Shown here piece after piece: positions 56,501 to 64,000 of a DNA stretch of 64,000 bases. The position numbers and the translations under genes are program-made. The notes beneath the pieces were generated by a model. It was not told the DNA's origin and searched no databases. It saw only the letters and a program-made list of their open reading frames with translations. Numbering within the stretch: position 1 is the first letter of the stretch; each line of letters starts with the position of its first letter. Origin of the DNA: Desmodesmus armatus (taxonomy: Eukaryota > Chlorophyta > Chlorophyceae > Sphaeropleales > Scenedesmaceae); the NCBI GenBank assembly GCA_007449985.2, contig VIIQ02000088.1, forward strand, positions 310,001 to 374,000, in the 5' to 3' direction.

Positions 56501-57598
56501 CGCTGTACAGCAGTACATGAACTGCTTCTATGGCGCCCAAGTAGTCTACAAATATCTTATTTGAAGCTTGAGGAAGGTTTCAACCCCGTCCTGTCCTGCT
56601 GTCAAGCTGTTGTTGGGTTGGTTGCTCCCCCTCCCTGATGCCATCAGCTGTCACAACGCTAGTCGGTCTGTTCGGAAACCTGTGTTGTGCTGCTCTCACA
56701 AAGCAAGGTTGTGCTGGGGCGGCATCATTACCAGCACTTGCATGTTGTCATAGCGTGCTTGTACTCGCTGCAGTAGCTGACACACCCACAACCACCACAA
56801 ATGTGCTGCCATCAAGCCCTTGACACCACATCCATCAGTGTGGCAACAACAAGTCATGGGAGCCTGCATCACTGGTAATACTAACAGTACATATCTGTGC
56901 CACTGCAATGGTTGCACTTCCCCAAGCAGCAACCATGCTGGAGGCCGTGCACACCAGCTGCAAGGTCAAAGCTGGCATACCTGTTGTCAGCTATGCGGAT
57001 TGGCCAGGGGTACAAGAGTTCATCATGTACACCTGAGCATGTGCCAGATAGAAGTCTGCGGCAAGCTGCCCCACCCTGGACAAAAGTGTGCTGCTAGCAG
57101 TAGTACGACTCCCTTGCATGCTGCAAACATGCCCCCCCTCCCTTCCAGCACACCACAGGTTTCATAGGGATGCAACAACAGTTACAGAAATTGGCTCAGC
57201 AAAAGCTGAGCAACCCACAAGGGAGCCAGAGGCTCATGGGGGAACTGAAACAAACCCATCTTGTTCAAAGCAGCAACTCAGCTCCACAACTTCCAAATGT
57301 TGGCAGGGCGGGGCAAAAAACAAGCACACTGCAAGATACATCGCGCTGTAAACAAGGAGTTTACAGTGTGCACTGTGGTTGCCATGCCATTGCCACCCCT
57401 AGTCAGATCAGCCCACTAGCATCCATACAAAACAATGTGCCCCTCCATTCCCAACAGCTCATGTATGATGGCTGCTGGCTGCTGCTTGGCTGCTAAAGCC
57501 CTGGTGGTGCAGTAGCTGGTGATAGCGTGTGGCTACACAACACAGACTGCTCTGACCAGGCACTGCTCAAAACCGCTGCCACGACTAAACTGCATAAT
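53590..57598. other. Non-coding interior of the KDZ element
   Basis: Apart from the tandem array at 55200-56050, no exon is supported. A minus-strand frame at 54848-54405 and a Cys-rich plus-strand stretch near 56850-57060 were considered, but neither has splice support or a recognisable motif. Confidence 0.45.
55200..56050 (-). repeat. Tandem array, about five units of 170-172 bp
   Basis: The landmark TGCAGCCCCT recurs at 55371, 55541 and 55712 and, as TGTAGCCCCT, at 55884. Each unit is 170-172 bp and close to a multiple of three. On the minus strand the central units stay open and encode KGLQLSVAVFLLSLGMHKM and LHVFQCNCLDH-type segments. Outer units are more diverged. Whether it is translated, an internal enhancer or a transposase-binding array is unknown. 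Confidence 0.9.
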
Positions 57599-59058
57599 TC
57601 AAGGCTTGTTGATGATACCGTAGGTGCCCATGATCGAGAAGGCAGCCAACAGCCTGCGTGTGGTGCTGGCTGCAGCACTGACGATCAACCCCCCAACAGC
57701 AAGGCTGTTGGCAAACTCCAAGTCCTCCTTCAGCTCCTGCAGGGCGGCAGCCTCCCTTGTCTGAGACACCCTTCTGTCCAGCTCCTGCACCAGCTCCATG
57801 CTGGCTGCACTCTGTAGGTGCATTGCAATTGAAAGGCAGCAACACGCCAGCAGCTGTAAGCGCACACGTGACAATACTGAAGCTAGCACTTTTTTGGGGT
57901 AGGGAGGCGCCACCCAACTGGTAGTCCCCAAGGGTGCCACAGTGCGCAAAACACCAACAGTCCCTGTCGTTTCTGCCCACCAGAAGGCCCTGACTGCCTG
58001 ATGTAGTATAGGTCATGAAGCCAGGTTGGTGACGGCTGTTGGGAATGCCACCCAGCTTGCTTTTGCATGCTCACCACACCAAGACAACAGCTGGAAACTG
58101 ACAACAATAGAAGTGACACTGCCTTGGACACAGTGTTGTCATTCCACATGTCCATCTTACCTTGTCCTTCCCACGCAGTCCCAGTGCCTTAACCATCTGC
58201 TTCTGCCAGTCACTACGCGCATCTGGCATGTCTGCTGGCAGTGCTGCCTTGCGTTTGCGAGTCTTCTGTGTGGGGGGTGGGGCAGCCTCCTCCTCGTCAT
58301 CATCACCTGCTGCTGCAAACGTGGCTGCGGCAACGTTCGCCCTTGCTGCTGCACGATGCGGCCTGCTGGCGTTGGTTTGTTTTGAAGCTGCAGCTGTGGC
58401 TTTGCTGGTGCTGGAGCCTGCGCCAGGCTTGCCTGCTGTGGCCGCAGCTACACCCTCCCACACCTCCGCCTCAGCTGCTGGCGGTGGGTCATCAGACACC
58501 AGTGCCCCAGATTTTGCCAAACTGAAGGCTGTAGCTGCGTCCTGCTGCTGCTGGTGCTGCTGCTCCTGCTGAGCACCATGTGTGTCTGGGGCACGAGGTT
58601 CTTGTGGCTGCTCTCTGTCAATGATGCCTGCAGACATTAGACCCGCACCGCAACAGCGTCTGGGTTGAGGTTCTCTGAATATGCATTGGCATCGCACACG
58701 CTGCGGCGTGAGGCTGCACTCCAAGTGCAGTCGAATGAACGGCAAGCTCGCTTTTACGTGCAACGTGCCCAACACCAACAGCTTGTCCCTGCAGCTGACT
58801 GCCCCCAGTGGCCAGTGGGTGCGGACAGCAGCATGGCAGCACCAGGAATGGACCTGCCAGATGACAGTTGCATCGACCCACCTGCTGCCCTGCACTCCGC
58901 CAGAGACTTTCTCACTGCACGCCTGAAGACACGAGCAAGTCGGCCGTTGTACATGCCTGTGGCATTCTCGACCATCACATACACCTCCCGCGCCTCCATG
59001 GGCTCAACTTCCAATGCGACAACCTCAGCCACAGCACTGCTGATATCAGCGTCACGGC
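57599..59058 (-). CDS. KDZ-borne accessory gene 2, function unknown
   Basis: Exons 59058-58882, 58638 (by phase) to 58161, and about 57814-57599 join in phases 1 and 0. The first reads EVVALEVEPMEAREVYVMVE and RLARVFRRAVRKSLAE. The middle is disordered, with an acidic DDDEEEAA patch, a KTRKRKAALP basic cluster and a DWQKQMVKALGLRGKDK end. The last contains MELVQELDRRVSQTREAAAL (probable coiled coil) and a hydrophobic helix GGLIVSAAAS before the stop. The first exon starts in phase 1, so an upstream exon is missing; the gene at 59349-60451 is the obvious candidate partner. No family recognised. An element-encoded DNA-binding or regulatory partner is a guess from position only. Confidence 0.55.
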
Positions 59059-59348
59059 CTGCGCATCACACAAGAGGCAGCAACGTTGCAAGGTGCTGTT
59101 GGAGTGTCCAGCCTTGGCGTTCGACACGGTTCCCCCTGCTGTTCTCAGTTGCTGCACATGTTGCAGGGCGACAAGGGCCCATCCACATCGCTGAGAGCTG
59201 GATGTTGCAATGCACTGATGTCATGTCACAAGCTGCCCATGGAGTTGGTTAGAGGTCAGTCACTCTTGAGCATGAGCTGCCTGCAGTTGCACTTGACGCA
59301 CAGCCGTGTGTATGGCAACTTGCCTGTGAAGTAACCATCCAATGCATC

Positions 59349-60451
59349 CTAGACTTCTGCGGTGTAAGGCTTGAAGGGCTCATACGGCAGCAGGTCCAAG
59401 GGCATGTCTGTGTATGTTGCCACGTGGTCAAGGATGTCATCAAAGGTGAGGATGGTGGTGCCGGACTCCCTCAGCTTGCGAGCAACAGCATCCCGGATGT
59501 CCACCGCATTCTCTGCAGACAGAAGATAGATGTCGTTTGCTAAAGGTGCAACCTCCTGCATGCCCGCTCATGGAATTACCAAGCACTGAGGTAAGGGATG
59601 GCAGTCAGCGACCTAGCAACACACCAGCTTGGTGCCCACCTTCTACCCACTGCTCAGCCTCTTGGATGGCGGCTGCTTCTGACGCAGCAGCAGCAGCAGC
59701 TGCTGCTGCTGCTGCTGCTGCTGTGGCAAGCTCCTCATCAGCCTCTTGAGCAGGGTCCTGCTCAACACTGTCATCCTGCAGCAGATCAGACTCATCTGCC
59801 ATGTCGTCGCTTTGCTCTGCGCCATCATCCTCTGACATACTGTCTCCCCTGGAACGGCGGCCTGTGACAACACGAGCCAAAAGGAGGGTTGGCAGCAGAA
59901 TGTATGCAGGTTCTACTCACAAGGCAAGAAGCAAGCACCTCACCTCTGGCCCTGCGTGCACATCGGAAGCCTGCATATCACAATAGAGTGGTACATTCAG
60001 TCAAAAGGGCAGCCAGCACGACAAACCAAGGTATAAGAATCTATCATATGGTCTCATAATCCAGAGCACATATGTACCTTTCCTAAGGCTGGTGTCCCTT
60101 GTGATGATGGACTGTTCATGATGTGATCACGACCGCTGATCATCACCACTGATCATGCCTACCTGCTACTGCTTCTTCAGCAGCCACTTGCTCCTGAACG
60201 AGGCCAATGAGCTTCTCTAGCCTGGGGTCAGGCTTCTTGCGGGACTCGATGTAGCCTGCCTGCACAGCTTTCAGAGCTCCCAAGCATTGCTGTGCTGTCA
60301 CGCCCTGTTGAACACAGATGATCTGGCCCTGCGCGTGCCCTGGTATGTGCAAAACAATTGTAGCGTCACCTTCTTTGAATGCCTGCACGCATTTATTAGC
60401 ACGCTTGAGGAGAGCAGCCCGAGCTTTTGATGCGATGTTGGATGCCGTCAT
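59349..60451 (-). CDS. KDZ-borne accessory gene 1, function unknown
   Basis: Exons 60451 to about 60165, a 27-nt mini-exon near 59971-59945, about 59863 to 59628, and about 59541 to 59349 join with phase 1 throughout. The start ATG at 60451 sits just after TTGGGTTATA. The first exon reads SKARAALLKRANKCVQAFKE and VLHIPGHAQGQIICVQQGVT. The third is acidic and Ala-rich (SEDDGAEQSDDMADES). The last reads AVDIRDAVARKLRESGTTIL then FDDILDHVATYTD. No catalytic motif is visible. It may join to the gene at 57599-59058 by an alternative splice; a short Cys-containing segment at about 59309-59260 (RLCVKCNCRQL) could be part of that. Confidence 0.55.
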
Positions 60452-60995
60452 TATAACCCAACATAGGAGCCAACAAACAGGTCCAAGAATGAAGAACAGG
60501 ATGCGCCAGCAGGCTTGGGAACAAGTCACGTTTGTCACATAGCTTTTCGAAGTGCATTTGAACAGCTGTTTGACTTGAGGGCCAGACAGCTCGCACATTC
60601 CGAAGCTTGACTGGTTGAAATGCTCTTTCACGCGTTTCTTTATTTAATTTAGGCTTACAAGTCGTGCCACTGACACTGCACGGCCAGACTGTCATTGACC
60701 AGCAGCGATGCACACATATGGTGGCCGGACTGCCATCACTCTGGTGCAGGAACTCTGGTGCAGGAACAAGAGCACTAACCCTTCACAACTGAGTAGTTGT
60801 AGATGGTAGTTCTTCTTGTAGGGGGGTGGGGTGCAGTGGGGCCGGAGCTGCAGGCACACCCATCAGGGGGTGGGGGGGATGCCTTGTGCACTGCTTGACG
60901 CATCCGATGCAAATATCGTCAACGTTGTGGCCGATCTTGAGTCAAACCTAGCTCATTTGTACGGTATGTGACTATGCTGTGAACCTACCCAATAC

Positions 60996-61068
60996 TGGTA
61001 CGCAACCCTCCCATATATGGGTATAGTACCCTACCCTATACTGGCACTGGTTACCATGAGACTTAGCT
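60996..61068 (-). repeat. Right terminal inverted repeat, 73 bp
   Basis: Exact reverse complement of 47902-47974. Identity stops at 60995, where the left end has C and the right end G. Confidence 0.96.
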
Positions 61069-61077
61069 GCACTCATC
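61069..61077. repeat. Target-site duplication, right copy
   Basis: GCACTCATC, identical to 47893-47901 and abutting the right inverted repeat. Confidence 0.93.
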
Positions 61078-61634
61078 GGCATGCGTGGGGACAACACATT
61101 GATTCATGCAGCACCATCATCGGAAATTTGTGCATTGCCGTTTCAGCCCAACTGGATGGTTTTTGCGGCCTCTACTGAAACGGTGCATAGCGCAGGTGCG
61201 GCTGTTTCGGTCGGCTGCTTCTGCCGCGACTGCCGTCTGCCGTACAGTCGGGCTGCACAGTGGCGACTGCAGCAGCACTCTACCAGTCAGTCAATCAGTC
61301 CGCGCTGAGACAGCTAACTAGTACTTATAGTGCGGAGTGCGGACCTTGGTCAATGGGCTGGCGGACCCATGCGGACCTAGTCAAAGTCCGCACAGTTTCA
61401 AAAACGGTTACTTGCAGGTTACATGCCCGTGAGGGTAACGAGAAGGCTGCAGCGCTGCGTATGTTATCCTTCTATGATGAGGCTTTCCTTTGTGCACTGT
61501 ATCGTCGCGTATCGTTGTGAAGTGGCACCTAGAGTCCCATCATAACCTCCATCACAACAGCACGTTCAATCTGTGGAGACGATATCAGCTCGGTTACCCG
61601 CTTCTACGTGCTAATGTAGACCCTTAAGATTGTC
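61078..61634. other. Spacer and probable promoter of the recombinase gene
   Basis: About 560 bases between the transposon edge and the next start codon. The sequence GTCAGTCAATCAGTC and several GTGCGGA repeats (about 61331-61390) are visible. The insertion therefore sits about 0.5 kb upstream of the recombinase gene. Confidence 0.5.
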
Positions 61635-64000
61635 ATGGGTCGGGGCAGCAAAGGCAAACAAGCTCCTGCAAGCAAAGCAGGCACTGCAAAGCCATCAGCA
61701 GCACAGGTGCAGGAGCAGGATGCCAAGCACGATGCACACGTTCCTCAAAAGCGCAAGAGGGCCCCAAAAGCAGCTGCAGCACAGCAGTTTGATGATGACA
61801 GCGACCCAGAGCTGCTGGAAGACCTGGAGGACGGCGAGTGGGACCCAACAGCAGCAGACAGTGAGCTTGCTGACGACATCCTGGGTGGCCTTTACGACGA
61901 GTCGGAGGACAGCCAGGAGGAGTCAGACCAGGAGGCAGATGCACACCAGCAACGCAGGGAGCCAAAAGCCTCAGCAAGGTAATGAGCCAGCCAGACAGCC
62001 AGCCTGTGCCATGTCTGTTGGTTCCATGTCTGTTAGTGGTGTTGGCAAAGTGGGACAGGCAGTGATGGTGTTGCTGCTTTACAAGTGTTGAGGCAGTGTT
62101 GCTGATTCTATTTCACAACTTCCGTTTGTGTTTGTTCCTCCAGCCAGCACGCACACCCAAAACACACCTGATGCTTGGCACTGCTGCAGATACACACCAG
62201 CAGAGGTGAAGCAGCTGGTGGAGAAGCGACGGCTGGCCGGGAACAACAACACTGCAGGCCAGTATGAGGGCCTCCGCGTGCACCTTGTGGTGAGTGCACG
62301 CAAACTCAGGCACCCACAGCATGGCAGCGGCTGAGTAGAATGGCAGCGGCTGAGTAGAACAGCACACCCACTCCCCACACTTGCGACCGTTGGCTATAGT
62401 GCATGTCACAAGCATGTGCATGTCTTGCATCAATGTATCTTGCCATTAGCTGCACGCCTTAGTGACTTTGCGCTTGGTGCCTCTGTATGTGTTCCAGGCG
62501 TTCTGCGAGTTCCAGATGACTGCTGGACAGCCCCCCGTGCGACGCAAGAACCCCTTTGACGAAACCCTGTCCGGCTCAGATGGGCCTGACCTGGCCGCCA
62601 GGTTCCTGACCTGGTACATACTGGAGGGGCACCCAGGCCTGAAGGTGAGGAAGTCAAGTGGTGTGTGTTGGGCTTAAACTCTTTACCTGCACTGCCGGTG
62701 TGACAGCGGCATGGGGTACACTCAACAGGCCAAGGCAGCGCCTGGACACTTGTCAGCTGCAACTGACACACTTATGTTTGTTGTTGTGTTGTGATGTGGC
62801 AGGGCAAGGAGGCAGCAGACTTCAAAGGTACTGCCATGTTCAAGAGGGTCCACAGCATGCTGCAGGCGGTGTTCAGGGGCCGTGGCCTGCAACTGCGTGC
62901 AAAGGGCGGCAGCAGTGGCAGCATCATGCCCAAGCGCGGCCTGCTGGCATATGAAGTGTATGCTGAGGTGTACAAGCAGTGCCAGGCGCGCAGCAAGCTT
63001 CAGGCAGGGCAGATTGATCCGCAACACCTCGACCCGCAGGACAATACCCTGGCATCCACCTTCAGCACGTGAGTGATGCGCTTACGGTTACATCACCTGC
63101 ATACATGCCTACATGCATGCATACATACAAACCTGTAGCTATGAAGCTCCAAGCGCTCATGCCAGCCACTTCCCACATCCCAATTAAGATGTGCTCAAGG
63201 GCAGGAGAGGTGCATGCTGGAGCTGTGCAGTCAACAGCAATGTGGTGTTGTCACCGCAAAGCATGCACCAAAGCAGCTGTGCAGATGCTGTGGCAGATCT
63301 ACCCATGCCTCCCACTGACCTATGCTGTTTCCCTGTGCACGCCCTTGTTGTCGTGCTGTGATTCGCAGGGACGACCTTGTGAAGATTGCTGACCACTCGC
63401 TGGCCTCTCCCAAGGCCATAGACGCCAGGGACCTGAGCATGCTGCTAGCCATGTCTTTCACAGCAGGCAGGGGAGATGACGTGCGAGAGCGGCGGCTGTG
63501 TGAGCTCACACCACCCTTGTTGCGCACCTGCATAGGTGAGATACTGCATGCCAACTTCATTACGTATTTTCATCAGAAGGGATTTGCTTTGCTTAGCTGC
63601 AGCCACGCTGTTGATTGCAAGCCTGTGGCACAGGTTCTGACACATGTTGCTGCTGTTATTGCTTGCATGTCTTCAGGGCCTGCACACTGCTGGGTGATCG
63701 GCATCCTGCAGACCTTTGGCAAGAACCAAGGTGGCAAGCTGGCCACCAAGGGCTGCCTGAGGCACAAGGAGCCGCTGCTAGATGTGCAGTCTGCCCTCGG
63801 CCGCTACTTTGTGACCCGCTTCACACTGGGTGGTGAGGTGTTCCCTGACCCCTGCAGCCGGGATTTCCTGACTGTGAAGATCTGGCCCGGCAGGAAGGAT
63901 TTCAGCAGCAGCCTGTCGTACGGCGGGCACAGGGCACGGTTCGCAAAGATCTACATGGCCCTGGACATACGCATCAAGAAGGTGACACATGCCCCCCGGT
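61635..64000 (+). CDS. Tyrosine recombinase of Crypton/Ndc10-like type, 3' end outside window
   Basis: Exons 61635-61978, 62190-62289, 62498-62644, 62803-63068, 63369-63535 and 63677 onward join in phases 2, 0, 0, 2 and 1. The N-terminus is basic then acidic (KRKRAPKAAAA, DPELLEDLEDGEWDP). The fourth exon and later fit the DNA-binding and catalytic layout of tyrosine recombinases related to Cryptons and yeast Ndc10: SMLLAMSFTAGRGDDVRERR supplies the first catalytic Arg, GGKLATKGCLRHKEPLLDVQ is the characteristic strand region, and SLSYGGHRARFAKIY then KKVTHAPR supplies the His-x-x-Arg box. The catalytic Tyr would lie past 64000. Cryptons move through circular intermediates and leave no inverted repeats, so borders cannot be seen here. 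A domesticated host gene is equally possible. Confidence 0.75.

Larger units (their letters stand above)
47902..61068. mobile_element. Complete KDZ-superfamily DNA transposon, 13,167 bp
   Basis: The ends are perfect 73-bp inverted repeats, flanked by an exact 9-bp duplication. Inside lies a spliced plus-strand gene whose product has the conserved blocks of KDZ (Kyakuja-Dileera-Zisupton) transposases, plus two spliced minus-strand genes of unknown role and a 171-bp tandem array. Identical repeats and an intact target-site duplication point to recent insertion. KDZ elements are described mainly from fungi and also from algae and animals, with target duplications near 8 bp; 9 bp here is slightly longer. 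Internal introns lack the long G- and C-runs typical of the surrounding genes. Confidence 0.92.

Noticed and set aside
58665..59252. 195-codon plus-strand frame in the KDZ element
   Set aside because: The opposite strand has phase-consistent exons with more protein-like sequence.
47902..61068. MuDR-type element, because of the 9-bp target duplication
   Set aside because: The transposase has KDZ blocks (VCTHG, FLDTGC, GENCEHTW) and not the MULE pattern.
61000..64000. Recombinase gene as part of the KDZ element
   Set aside because: It lies outside the right inverted repeat and target duplication.

Overview
This window looks like nuclear DNA of a chlorophyte green alga. The genes are split by GT-AG introns whose phases join cleanly. 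Coding exons are full of CAG/GCA codon repeats (polyGln, polyAla, Ser/Asp blocks). There is a complete KDZ-type DNA transposon, and the leucine-rich-repeat (LRR) genes have a style I associate with Chlorophyceae such as Scenedesmaceae; that placement is inference. No bacterial operons, rRNA, tRNA or CRISPR arrays were seen.

Layout, left to right. 1-4865 (+) is the 3' part of an unrecognised gene with helical segments inside low-complexity sequence. 6837-14208 (+) is a very long, mostly disordered nuclear-type protein with an acidic Ser/Asp core. 15685-18096 (-) is an LRR gene with two frame breaks. 19508-28401 (-) is a large ankyrin-repeat gene with a Lys/Gln-rich tail. 29638-32044 (-) is a second, heavily frame-broken LRR copy. 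33093-40332 (+) is a SAND-domain protein with an AT-hook-like motif and a Cys4 motif, a likely transcription or chromatin factor. 43274-43860 (-) is a small LRR relic. 43837-46915 (-) is a Lys-rich protein ending in a coiled coil. 47902-61068 is a 13.2-kb KDZ element with perfect 73-bp terminal inverted repeats and a 9-bp target-site duplication; it carries a spliced transposase (+) and two unknown spliced genes on the opposite strand. 61635 to the window end (+) is a tyrosine-recombinase gene of the Crypton/Ndc10-like type, cut by the window edge.

Two structural themes stand out. First, introns of several host genes, and the 3' flank of one, contain serial decaying copies of the neighbouring exon end together with its splice site; the ankyrin gene shows this for at least seven different exon segments. 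Introns here seem to have grown by repeated short tandem duplication across splice junctions. Second, many host introns carry a long G-run after the 5' splice site and a long C-run before the 3' splice site on the sense strand. The KDZ gene introns lack this, which fits a separate origin. Apparent single-base frame breaks in several genes may be decay or assembly error and cannot be told apart from this sequence alone.
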